DNA of 9,363 nucleotides, taken from positions 1 to 9,363 of the forward strand of contig RZYX01000074.1 of the NCBI GenBank assembly GCA_009930155.1. Direction: 5' to 3'. Position numbers and translations under genes: made by a program. The notes beneath the pieces are model-generated. The model saw nothing but the letters and a program-made list of their open reading frames with translations, was not told the DNA's origin and made no database searches. The stretch is from Clostridia bacterium (GTDB lineage Bacteria > Bacillota_A > Clostridia > Oscillospirales > Acutalibacteraceae). Positions 1 through 6,141 of the stretch are shown one piece after another. The first letter of the stretch is position 1; every line of letters starts with the position of its first letter.

Positions 1-645
1 AGTTTAATCAATCCAGTTACTTTGAAAGTTATATATTATGAAATTAAATTGTGGATTAGTAAATAAATCTTTAATATAATATTTAATTAAAGAAATAAAA
101 TTATATTAAAAAGCTAATATGATTTTAGTATAAAGTTAAATAATATAATGCTTTTAGATACAAAATAAATATTTTTAATATTACAGTTATTGTTTATTTA
201 ATTTATACTTTTATAATATTTTTGAAGTTGCATTATAAAAATATAGCAAATTTTCATTTAGGACTTGCAAAAGCAATATATAATATACAAATGTATATAC
301 ATATTGTTAAAAATATAAAAATGTGGAAAACTCTGCTGAAAGCAAGTGAAATTCTTTACTAAAGCAAAAATATAAGTTTTTTTTAAGAAAAACGATACGA
401 CTTTTAACATTCTCCACAGAGTTTTGAACACACGCAAGTATAATTACTTTACATGGAAATGATGCATATTTTTAAAAAATGTCATACATTTCCATTTGTT
501 TTCAATTAAATACAATATAACAGTGCATATAAAATGAAATGTTTATCTTAACAACTTGCATAATCTATTATTAAGATAATTATCCTTTATCATATAAATA
601 GATAACGAAACATAGGTTTGATAAAAAGTTAAACAAGTTAAATGA
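1..645. other. Very AT-rich gene-free stretch
   Basis: I find no convincing coding frame, tRNA, rRNA or riboswitch here. The DNA is extremely AT-rich and full of stops in all frames. It does hold several inverted repeats: a bulged AU hairpin at 274-288/293-306; 9-bp arms AAAACTCTG (327-335) and CAGAGTTTT (417-425); 9-bp arms ATGGAAATG (453-461) and CATTTCCAT (487-495); 7-bp arms at 545-551/571-577; and the 10-bp palindrome GATAATTATC at 575-584. In DNA this rich in A and T several of these are expected by chance. It may be a decayed region or the downstream flank of a gene left of the window. Confidence 0.6.
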
Positions 646-675
646 TTGACAATTGCCTGTAGAGTACTATATAAT
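646..675 (+). promoter_or_regulatory. Predicted sigma-70/SigA promoter of the SDR gene
   Basis: A perfect -35 box TTGACA (646-651) and a perfect -10 box TATAAT (670-675) are separated by 18 bp. The predicted start is near 682, giving a leader of roughly 95 nt before the ATG at 778. The leader begins with a dyad (688-721), listed separately. Two perfect hexamers at an acceptable spacing make this a strong call from sequence alone. Confidence 0.82.
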
Positions 676-687
676 TTTGTTTGTTAT

Positions 688-721
688 TATGTAATAAATT
701 TTTAAGCAAACTTATTACATA
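688..721 (+). repeat. Inverted repeat in the SDR leader, possible operator or 5' stem-loop
   Basis: Two 10-bp arms, TATGTAATAA (688-697) and TTATTACATA (712-721), are perfect reverse complements separated by 14 nt. The element lies just downstream of the predicted transcription start. It could be a repressor operator acting as a roadblock, or an mRNA stem-loop at the 5' end. It matches no named operator I recognise. The arms contain only two G/C pairs in total, so the RNA hairpin would be weak. Confidence 0.45.
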
Positions 722-777
722 TCTTAATTTGCAAGCAAAGATTTTAATATAAATAAAAAGTAAAAGGGAGTTTTAAA

Positions 778-1590
778 ATGAAGTACGCATTATTTACAGG
801 GGCAGCTGGCGGTTTGGGCGGAATGAGTGCTAGGGCAATGGTAGAAAGCGGTTGGACAGTTTTTGCGGCGGATATAAACGAAATAGCTCTTCAGGAGATT
901 GGTAAAGTAGAAAATATTATTCCGATTAAGGTTGATATAACCAATCTTGAAAGTATTGAACAAGCTTATGAAGAAGTTAGAAAAATTACCCCTACACTGG
1001 ACGCTATAATAAATTTCTCGGGCATTCATATGATGGCATCACTTATTGAGGGTGACATTATTAAAAATATGGAAAAAATGATTGACATCAATGTTATGGG
1101 CATGATTAGAATGAACAGAACTTTTTTCCCAATGATAAAGGCAGGTAACGGAAGAATTATCAACTGCAGTTCTGAGTGCGGCTGGATGAAAGCACAGCCT
1201 TTTAATGGACCATATGCAATTACAAAGTATGCGGTGGAAGCATATAATGACAGTCTTCATCGTGAACTTATATATCAAGATATTCCTGTTATTAAAATTC
1301 AGCCAGGCTCTTTTAAAACAAATATGCATAATCAAGCACAGGCAGGTTTTGATAGACTTCTCAACAGTACACAGTATTACGAGAGAACTCTTAAGAAGAT
1401 GAAGCCAATGATGCAAATTGAACTTAAAATGGCTAATAATCCAAAGCATCTCGTTGCATCTCTTCTTGATGCAGTTAATTCTGATAAGCCAAAGCTTAAG
1501 TATAGAGTTAAGAACAGCAAGCTTCTTGGTACACTTGAGTTTGTTCCAGACAGAATGATTGATGTTATTTATAAAGCACTTCTTAAATAA
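778..1590 (+). CDS. Short-chain dehydrogenase/reductase (SDR), NAD(P)-dependent
   Basis: A 270-residue classical SDR oxidoreductase, probably cytoplasmic. The Rossmann cofactor motif TGAAGGLG is at residues 7-14. An aspartate at the end of strand 2 (D32, in AADIN) usually favours NAD(H) over NADP(H). The structural NNAG motif is the variant NFSG (79-82). N105, S132, Y146 and K150 (in YAITK) complete the catalytic tetrad, and a PG pair follows in KIQPGSFKT. The C-terminal third is lysine- and methionine-rich and resembles the substrate-lid region of longer classical SDRs. The start is supported by AAAGGGAG (763-770), 7 nt before the ATG. The gene is monocistronic, with its own promoter and terminator. 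Substrate is unknown: FabG-like ketoacyl reduction is possible because acpP is next, but separate transcription and the NFSG variant argue against FabG, and steroid, sugar or alcohol substrates are equally open. Confidence 0.88.
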   Translation: MKYALFTGAAGGLGGMSARAMVESGWTVFAADINEIALQEIGKVENIIPIKVDITNLESIEQAYEEVRKITPTLDAIINFSGIHMMASLIEGDIIKNMEKMIDINVMGMIRMNRTFFPMIKAGNGRIINCSSECGWMKAQPFNGPYAITKYAVEAYNDSLHRELIYQDIPVIKIQPGSFKTNMHNQAQAGFDRLLNSTQYYERTLKKMKPMMQIELKMANNPKHLVASLLDAVNSDKPKLKYRVKNSKLLGTLEFVPDRMIDVIYKALLK

Positions 1591-1638
1591 GGGATAACAC
1601 ATAAAAATCACCTGTTTAAATTGTTAATAGAATATATA

Positions 1639-1680
1639 ATAAAACCACTAGTTTATTTTAGATGACTGGTGGTTTTATAT
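1639..1680 (+). terminator. Rho-independent terminator after the SDR gene
   Basis: A 13-bp stem pairs 1639-1651 (ATAAAACCACTAG) with 1666-1678 (CTGGTGGTTTTAT), with one G-U pair and a 14-nt loop. The descending arm ends in TTTTATAT. The loop is long and the U-run short, but the position 48 nt after the SDR stop fits. The A-run on the left side means it could also stop minus-strand transcription. Confidence 0.7.
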
Positions 1681-1718
1681 CGAACATAGTAATTAGGTTT
1701 TTATATAAATTAAAGAAT

Positions 1719-1796
1719 AAAGTTTTTTATATATAATATTTTAAGACATTTATTTTACCTAAATATATTTAAACTAAAATAAAATTAAAAAACTTT
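1719..1796. repeat. Spaced 11-bp perfect inverted repeat upstream of acpP
   Basis: AAAGTTTTTTA (1719-1729) and TAAAAAACTTT (1786-1796) are perfect reverse complements, 56 bp apart, ending 13 bp before the -35 box of the acpP promoter. The arms are homopolymer-rich and the surrounding DNA is nearly all A/T, so chance is a real alternative. Runs of A and T placed just upstream of a promoter can act as UP elements or intrinsically bent DNA. Confidence 0.35.
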
Positions 1797-1808
1797 ACTG
1801 AATTTCTA

Positions 1809-1837
1809 TTGACAAAACAGTTAAAAATCAATAACAT
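1809..1837 (+). promoter_or_regulatory. Predicted promoter of acpP
   Basis: A perfect -35 TTGACA (1809-1814) is followed 17 bp later by TAACAT (1832-1837), which matches four of six consensus -10 positions. The predicted start near 1844 gives a leader of about 70 nt. A TAATAT further downstream (1847-1852) lacks a partner at the right distance. I see no match to the FapR operator type known upstream of fatty-acid genes in Bacillus. Confidence 0.62.
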
Positions 1838-1913
1838 GAATAAGTGTAATATAACTCAAAAATACAAATTTAAAATGAATTAAAAATATATTTGTTTAGG
1901 GGGAAATATTGCT

Positions 1914-2141
1914 ATGGTTTTTGAAAAAATCAGAGGCATAATTTGTGACCAACTTGATGTTAAAGAAAGTGCAGTTAAAATGGAGTCAAATCTTATGGAT
2001 GATTTGGGTGCGGATAGCCTTGATCTTATTGACCTTGTTATGTCAATAGAGGATGAGTTTGATGTTGAAATTCCAGATTCTGCAATTGAGAACATAAAGA
2101 CAATCGCTGATACTGTAAAGTTCATAGAAGACAACCGATAA
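1914..2141 (+). CDS. acpP: Acyl carrier protein
   Basis: A 75-residue acidic carrier protein, the usual length for bacterial ACP. It carries acyl chains as thioesters on a 4'-phosphopantetheine arm during fatty-acid synthesis in the cytoplasm. The attachment site is Ser35 within LGADSLDLIDL, and the following acidic helix 2 and IEDEFDVEIPD segment match the canonical ACP fold used for docking to Fab enzymes. The start has AGGGGG at 1898-1903, 10 nt before the ATG. The gene stands alone between its own promoter and terminator rather than inside a fab cluster. A dedicated carrier for another pathway is possible, but the sequence looks like the general fatty-acid ACP. The fab genes and phosphopantetheinyl transferase must lie elsewhere. 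Confidence 0.93.
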   Translation: MVFEKIRGIICDQLDVKESAVKMESNLMDDLGADSLDLIDLVMSIEDEFDVEIPDSAIENIKTIADTVKFIEDNR

Positions 2142-2163
2142 GGTTAATTTAATTGGTTAAATT

Positions 2164-2197
2164 AAAGATCCGCATAATGCGGGTCTTTTGTTTTTTT
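2164..2197 (+). terminator. Rho-independent terminator after acpP
   Basis: An 11-bp stem pairs AAAGATCCGCA (2164-2174) with TGCGGGTCTTT (2178-2188), with a TAA loop and one U-G pair, followed by a U-rich tail that includes seven consecutive T (2191-2197). An all-A/T inverted repeat (TTAATTTAA 2144-2152, TTAAATTAA 2157-2165) lies directly before it and could stack on the stem. It separates acpP from proS. Confidence 0.9.
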
Positions 2198-2203
2198 GAA
2201 CTA

Positions 2204-2232
2204 TTGAAAAAAAACAGAGTATAGTATATAAT
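2204..2232 (+). promoter_or_regulatory. Predicted promoter of proS
   Basis: TTGAAA (2204-2209) and a perfect TATAAT (2227-2232) are separated by 17 bp. Predicted transcription starts near 2239, leaving a leader of about 36 nt, far too short for a T-box. The promoter begins seven bases after the U-run of the acpP terminator. Confidence 0.8.
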
Positions 2233-2236
2233 ACCT

Positions 2237-2249
2237 AACTATAATAGTT
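2237..2249. repeat. 13-bp palindrome at the proS transcription start
   Basis: AACTAT-A-ATAGTT is a perfect palindrome around a central A, located 5 bp after the -10 box and therefore covering the predicted +1. The position would suit a repressor operator. It is short and AT-rich, so it is only a candidate. Confidence 0.35.
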
Positions 2250-2274
2250 TAAAGATTTAAAAGGCGGTAAAGTT

Positions 2275-3711
2275 ATGGCAGAGCAAAAAAAGATGGTTGA
2301 CGAAATCACATCTATGGATGTTGATTTTGCAAAATGGTATACCGATGTAGTGAAAAAGGCAGAGCTTGCATCTTATTCAAATGTAAGAGGTTGTATGGTT
2401 ATTAGGCCGTACGGCACAGCTCTTTGGGAAAATATAAGGAATGAGCTTGATAGTCAGTTTAAAGCAACAAAACATGAGAATGTTATGATGCCGATGTTTA
2501 TACCTGAAGGACTTTTGCAAAAGGAGAAAGACCATGTTGAAGGTTTTGCACCTGAGGTTGCATGGGTAACACACGGTGGTAACGAAAAATTAACAGAGCG
2601 ACTTTGTGTCCGTCCAACATCTGAAACGCTTTTTTGTGACCATTATAGTGAAATAATTCATTCGTATAGGGATTTGCCAAAGCTTTATAACCAGTGGTGT
2701 TCTGTTGTAAGATGGGAAAAGACAACCCGTCCTTTTTTGCGTACAATGGAGTTCTTTTGGCAAGAAGGTCACACAATGCACGAAACTGCACAGGAAGCAA
2801 TTGAAGAGACGGAAAGAATGCTTAACATCTATGCAAGCTTTGCAGAGAAATTTCTTGCTATTCCTGTTGTAAAGGGTAAAAAGACAGATAAGGAAAAATT
2901 TGCAGGTGCAGAGTCAACATATACTATTGAAGCTTTGATGCATGATGGAAAAGCTCTTCAAAGTGGCACAAGCCATTATTTTGGAGATGGATTTTCTAAA
3001 GCATTTGATATTCAGTTTACAGGCAGAGATAATAAGCTTCAATATCCTCACCAAACCTCATGGGGTATGTCTAGCCGTATCATAGGTGCAATTATAATGA
3101 CACATGGTGATGATAACGGACTTGTACTTCCACCTGCTGTTGCACCTGTTCAAGTTGTAATTCTTCCTATCGCAATGCACAAAGAGGGCGTTTTAGACAA
3201 AGCGAATGAGCTTGCACAAAGACTCTCAAAATTTTGCCGTGTAAAGGTAGATGACAGTGATAATTCAGCAGGCTGGAAGTTCGCTGAATATGAGATGAAG
3301 GGCGTGCCACTTCGCCTTGAAATTGGTCCAAAGGATATTGCAAACAATCAGTGCGTACTTGTAAGGCGTGACAATAGAGAAAAAATCTTTGTTCCTCTTG
3401 ATGAACTTGAAACAAAAATTCCAGAGATTTTGCAAAATGTTCATGACGGGCTTTATGAAAAGGCACTTAATCGCCGTGAAGAGATGACATATGCAGTAAC
3501 AAATCTTGACGATATGATAAAGAATGCCGAAAATCGCCCAGGCTTTATAAAAGCTATGTGGTGCGGAGATCTTGCTTGTGAAGAGAAGCTTAAAGAGGTT
3601 GCGGGAGTAACATCACGCTGTATACCTTTTGAACAGGACAAAATAGCGGATACTTGTGTTTGCTGTGGTAAACCTGCTAAGCATATGCTCTATTGGGGCA
3701 AGGCGTATTAA
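2275..3711 (+). CDS. proS: Prolyl-tRNA synthetase, short archaeal/eukaryotic-type
   Basis: A 478-residue class II aminoacyl-tRNA synthetase that charges tRNA-Pro in the cytoplasm. Its length and architecture are those of the archaeal/eukaryotic-like ProRS group, which lacks the inserted editing domain of the longer E. coli-type enzyme. The proline-binding loop RPTSET is at 113-118. Motif 2 starts at R146 ([15 protein letters not shown]) and motif 3 is around GMSSR, with its arginine at 268. An anticodon-binding domain follows from about 290. The C-terminal domain has cysteines 430, 435, 461 and 464, spaced like the zinc site described for Thermus ProRS, and the chain ends in tyrosine, as in that group. 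The start is supported by AAGGCGG (2261-2267), 7 nt before the ATG. Proline mischarged with alanine would need a free-standing editing protein elsewhere. The gene has its own promoter and no T-box. Confidence 0.97.
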   Translation: MAEQKKMVDEITSMDVDFAKWYTDVVKKAELASYSNVRGCMVIRPYGTALWENIRNELDSQFKATKHENVMMPMFIPEGLLQKEKDHVEGFAPEVAWVTHGGNEKLTERLCVRPTSETLFCDHYSEIIHSYRDLPKLYNQWCSVVRWEKTTRPFLRTMEFFWQEGHTMHETAQEAIEETERMLNIYASFAEKFLAIPVVKGKKTDKEKFAGAESTYTIEALMHDGKALQSGTSHYFGDGFSKAFDIQFTGRDNKLQYPHQTSWGMSSRIIGAIIMTHGDDNGLVLPPAVAPVQVVILPIAMHKEGVLDKANELAQRLSKFCRVKVDDSDNSAGWKFAEYEMKGVPLRLEIGPKDIANNQCVLVRRDNREKIFVPLDELETKIPEILQNVHDGLYEKALNRREEMTYAVTNLDDMIKNAENRPGFIKAMWCGDLACEEKLKEVAGVTSRCIPFEQDKIADTCVCCGKPAKHMLYWGKAY

Positions 3712-3752
3712 AATTTATAATATAATTGCATTATATTGATTTTTATAACAAC

Positions 3753-3785
3753 AAAATCCCCTACTAAAATCGGTAGGGGATTTTT
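3753..3785. terminator. Bidirectional terminator between proS and the minus-strand regulator
   Basis: A perfect 12-bp stem pairs AAAATCCCCTAC (3753-3764) with GTAGGGGATTTT (3773-3784), with an 8-nt loop and a T-run on the right. On the minus strand the same stem is followed by TTTTGTTGTTAT, so it can also end transcription from the convergent HTH gene, whose stop is about 120 nt away. Confidence 0.9.
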
Positions 3786-3903
3786 GATATTATATTGTGT
3801 TCTTAGTTGCTAAATAGTCTATTAAGTGTTGTTTCATATAGAAAATTACTTTACAAATAAAGCAAGAAAGCATACAAAATTAAGACTTGTATATTAAATG
3901 TAG

Positions 3904-4101
3904 TTAAATACTAAGAATAAAATCAGCACTCACTTTATAAAATTTGCAAAGTTTAATTAGGTGTCTTATAGGTAGTTCGTTTTGACCTGTCTCATATCTA
4001 GAATAAACTTGTTGCGTTGTGCCAAGTACTTTTGCAACATCTGATTGAGAAAGATCTTTGTCTTCACGCAATTCTCTAATTACTTCTATATATGTCTTCA
4101 T
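3904..4101 (-). CDS. Small Cro/C1-type (XRE) helix-turn-helix regulator
   Basis: A 65-residue protein that is almost entirely one HTH_3/XRE DNA-binding domain. Helix 2 (LSQSDVAKVLG, about 17-27) and the recognition helix (TTQQVYSRYETG, about 28-39) are followed by the typical NELPIRHLIKLCKFYKVSADFIL helices. No sensor or dimerisation domain remains, so it would act as a small dimeric repressor. I chose the ATG whose complement ends at 4101 because AAAGGA (minus strand, 4114-4109) sits 7 nt upstream. A longer in-frame start exists at 4140, but it would place the ribosome site and an inverted repeat inside the gene. Neighbours are convergent proS and the divergent heat-shock operon. Its target is unknown; self-regulation through the palindrome at 4115-4128 is plausible. 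It could also be a leftover of a mobile element. Confidence 0.8.
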   Translation of the reverse strand: MKTYIEVIRELREDKDLSQSDVAKVLGTTQQVYSRYETGQNELPIRHLIKLCKFYKVSADFILSI

Positions 4102-4114
4102 AGAAAAATCCTTT

Positions 4115-4128
4115 CTTACTAAAGTAAG
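4115..4128 (-). promoter_or_regulatory. Palindrome upstream of the XRE gene, candidate autoregulatory operator
   Basis: CTTAC-TAAA-GTAAG has perfect 5-bp arms around a 4-bp centre. It touches the Shine-Dalgarno of the minus-strand HTH gene, 14 bp upstream of its start codon. Small XRE repressors commonly bind such short dyads to control themselves. I could not identify a convincing -35/-10 pair for the gene, so the relation to a promoter is unproven. Confidence 0.4.
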
Positions 4129-4140
4129 TTTACAATACAC

Positions 4141-4439
4141 AGCTATATTTTGTTGGCTTTAAAACAAAACTGGCGTAAAATTCGTTAGCCAAAAAGTAAA
4201 AAACTATGTACTTTATTCTAAAAGATAAATATAGCGCTATTTATGAAAACGCATGATAAAATATATGAAGCTTAATTACAAATAATATATGTCAATCTTA
4301 TTATGCTCAAAACATTTAGTGCAATACATATTAAATATAAATAATGTGTTTGTGATTGTGGTGAAAATTTATTTTTATAAATAGTTTATAATTCATAAAT
4401 TCCACTTGGTTTTTTAACAAAGTGTTTACATTTGAAATA
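4141..4439. other. AT-rich divergent intergenic region
   Basis: About 300 bp between the XRE gene and the heat-shock promoter with no supportable gene. The one structured element is an imperfect 22-bp dyad, CACTTGGTT (4403-4411) and AACAAAGTG (4416-4424), around TTTT with a single mismatch, located 15 bp upstream of the heat-shock -35 box. It could bind a second regulator, but I recognise no known site. Confidence 0.5.
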
Positions 4440-4468
4440 TTGACTTTAAAGCACATGAGTTGTATAGT
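4440..4468 (+). promoter_or_regulatory. Predicted vegetative promoter of the hrcA-grpE-dnaK-dnaJ operon
   Basis: TTGACT (4440-4445) and TATAGT (4463-4468) are separated by exactly 17 bp, each one base from consensus. Transcription should start near 4475, immediately before the CIRCE operator. This is the usual class I heat-shock arrangement in Firmicutes: a housekeeping-sigma promoter held down by HrcA. Confidence 0.85.
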
Positions 4469-4478
4469 ATATATTAAA

Positions 4479-4505
4479 TTAGCACTCTGAGCGGGTGAGT
4501 GCTAA
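4479..4505 (+). promoter_or_regulatory. CIRCE operator, HrcA binding site
   Basis: TTAGCACTC (4479-4487), nine bases, then GAGTGCTAA (4497-4505): both arms match the CIRCE consensus perfectly. HrcA dimers bind it as DNA to block transcription; after heat shock HrcA is sequestered or inactive and the operon is induced. It lies at about +4 to +30 relative to the predicted start, and as RNA it would form a 5' stem-loop in the mRNA. Confidence 0.98.
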
Positions 4506-4531
4506 AACTGTCACTGACAGGTGGTGAAGAC

Positions 4532-5575
4532 ATGGGATTACCTGATAGAAAGAACAAAATTCTCGCAGCCATTGTTGAGCAGTACATTGCTACGGGCGAG
4601 CCAGTGGGGTCAAAAGCTCTTTGTGAGCTTCTTGATATGTCTGTATCGTCAGCTACTATACGCAATGATATGTCAGAGCTTTCTGAACTTGGCTATATTG
4701 ACCAGCCACACACATCGGCAGGAAGAATACCAACCAACATGGGATACAGGCATTATATTGATCATTTGATGCCTAAACATGAGCTTAATGACGATGAGCG
4801 TAGGCAAATTGATGTAGGTGTTGAACACAGAATGGGCGATCCAGAGCAGCTGCTTGAGCGTGCTGGAGAGATTTTGGTTGACTTTACAAATTGTGCATCA
4901 CTTTCTACAACGCCTGCGGATGAAAACGCAGTTATACGCAAGGTAGAGATTGTGCAGATAAGCCCTAAAACAGCAATGATAGTTTTGCTCACATCAACGG
5001 GGATACTAAAAAGTAAAGCTTGTAGAGCTGATGTTGAAATAACACCAGATTTATTAGAAACTTTTTATTCGGTATCAGCAAAGAACTTTTTAGGAAAACC
5101 GCTTACAGATATAGGCACAGTTATGATTCAAACTCTTGTAGCATCACTTGGCAAGAAGGCACTTGCAATGTCACCATTTCTTGTAACTCTTTCAGATCTT
5201 GCAAATGCGGCATCTCAGTCTGAGATAATTTTAGGTGGTCAGTTAAATTTGCTTAACCATCGTGAATTTGAACAGAATGCGGGTGAACTTCTTGAGTTTT
5301 TACACAGGGGAGAACCGCTAAATCAAATCATATCCTCAGTAAAAAGTAACCTTGATGTGCTTATTGGTAGCGAGAACAGATACAGGGAGCTTGAAAACTC
5401 TAGCATGATAATCTCACGATATATGATAAGTGGTAGAGATGGTGGTTTAATCGGAATAATAGGTCCAACACGAATGAACTACTCTAAGCTTATTCCTAGT
5501 ATAAAATACCTAACAGACATAGTTGGAAAGCTTTTGTCAGAAGTATATGAGGAGGACATGCCAAATGGTGAATAA
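4532..5575 (+). CDS. hrcA: Heat-inducible transcription repressor HrcA
   Basis: A 347-residue repressor, the usual family length. The N-terminal winged helix (about 1-80) contains SSATIRNDMSELSELGY (39-55) as recognition region and the HrcA signature TSAGRIPTNMGYRHYID (61-77). The remainder is the GAF-like and dimerisation part, ending in the conserved IIGPTRMNYSKLIPSI segment. It binds the CIRCE element directly upstream, so it represses its own operon; in other Firmicutes GroEL keeps HrcA active, which makes free chaperonin the sensor. I chose the ATG at 4532, with AGGTGG (4519-4524) 7 nt upstream. A GTG at 4499 is in frame but lies inside the CIRCE right arm and has no ribosome site. A small 5-bp hairpin (4508-4520) partly overlaps the ribosome site. 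The end overlaps grpE by 11 nt, suggesting translational coupling. Confidence 0.96.
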   Translation: MGLPDRKNKILAAIVEQYIATGEPVGSKALCELLDMSVSSATIRNDMSELSELGYIDQPHTSAGRIPTNMGYRHYIDHLMPKHELNDDERRQIDVGVEHRMGDPEQLLERAGEILVDFTNCASLSTTPADENAVIRKVEIVQISPKTAMIVLLTSTGILKSKACRADVEITPDLLETFYSVSAKNFLGKPLTDIGTVMIQTLVASLGKKALAMSPFLVTLSDLANAASQSEIILGGQLNLLNHREFEQNAGELLEFLHRGEPLNQIISSVKSNLDVLIGSENRYRELENSSMIISRYMISGRDGGLIGIIGPTRMNYSKLIPSIKYLTDIVGKLLSEVYEEDMPNGE

Positions 5576-6089
5576 CAACGAGACAGATAATCAAGATATA
5601 AATCTTGAAATTCCTGAAGCAGAAGAGGTGGAGCAAAATCCACAACCAACTCAGGAGGAGAAGTTGCAAAAAGAGCTTGATGAAAATAAAGATAAATACC
5701 TTAGGCTTGCAGCAGAGTATGACAATTTTCGCAAACGCTCACAAAAGGAGCGTGAAACATTATACTCAGATGCTAAGGCGATGGTGATTGCTGAGTTTTT
5801 ACCAGTTCTTGATAATTTTAATAGGGCAAACGAGATTACTGATGTAGTTTCTGAGGATTACAAAAAGGGTATTGATATGACCTTTGCACAACTTGTTGAA
5901 CTTTTTTCAAAGTTTGGAGTAGAAAGCTTTGGTGAGCTCGATGAACAGTTTGATCCAAACATACACAATGCAGTAATGCACATGGATGATGAAAGCTTTG
6001 GTGAAAATACAATCACAGAAGTATTTATGAAGGGTTATAAAATGGGTGGTAAAGTTTTACGCCCTGCAATGGTAAAAGTTGCAAACTAA
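5565..6089 (+). CDS. grpE: GrpE, nucleotide exchange factor for DnaK
   Basis: A 174-residue cytoplasmic co-chaperone that opens the DnaK nucleotide-binding domain to release ADP. Residues 1-30 are acidic and probably disordered. A long charged coiled-coil dimerisation helix follows (about 31-75, with the family motif YDNFRKRSQKE at 52-62), then the AEFLPVLDNFNRA segment. The C-terminal beta domain contacts DnaK and ends in the conserved GYKMGGKVLRPAMVKVAN. The ATG at 5565 is preferred because TGAGGAGGA (5548-5556) is 8 nt upstream. A frame reaching back to 5523 exists but would add 14 residues deep inside hrcA without a ribosome site. Its first 11 nt overlap the hrcA end in another frame, consistent with coupled translation. 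The length is within the normal range for Firmicutes. Confidence 0.96.
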   Translation: MVNNNETDNQDINLEIPEAEEVEQNPQPTQEEKLQKELDENKDKYLRLAAEYDNFRKRSQKERETLYSDAKAMVIAEFLPVLDNFNRANEITDVVSEDYKKGIDMTFAQLVELFSKFGVESFGELDEQFDPNIHNAVMHMDDESFGENTITEVFMKGYKMGGKVLRPAMVKVAN

Positions 6090-6141
6090 TTAAACAAAAC
6101 AATTATATTAAAATAAACAATATTTTTAGGAGGAATTTTTT

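Noticed and set aside
575..584. Fur or PerR box at the GATAATTATC palindrome
   Set aside because: It lacks the second GATAAT repeat and the 7-1-7 spacing, and it is about 60 bp upstream of the nearest promoter.
1..645. A chromosomal replication origin
   Set aside because: Only two imperfect DnaA-like 9-mers are present, with no cluster and no dnaA, dnaN or rpmH nearby. AT-richness alone is not enough, so it is kept only as a low-interest finding.
1039..1611. A 190-codon open frame on the minus strand
   Set aside because: It lies fully antisense to the SDR gene, whose catalytic motifs are intact. Its translation is rich in Cys, His, Trp and Asn with no recognisable domain, as expected for a shadow frame.
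2198..2274. T-box riboswitch upstream of proS
   Set aside because: The space between the acpP terminator and the proS start is 77 bp, with a promoter inside it. There is no T-box sequence or antiterminator.
2498..2800. Minus-strand frames inside proS (also 2377-2574, 3167-3466)
   Set aside because: They are antisense to conserved ProRS motifs, have no ribosome sites and show no domain. They are compositional shadows.
4102..4140. Longer N-terminus for the XRE protein starting at 4140
   Set aside because: The extra 13 residues would cover a good Shine-Dalgarno and a palindrome, and the shorter start aligns with typical XRE domain N-termini.
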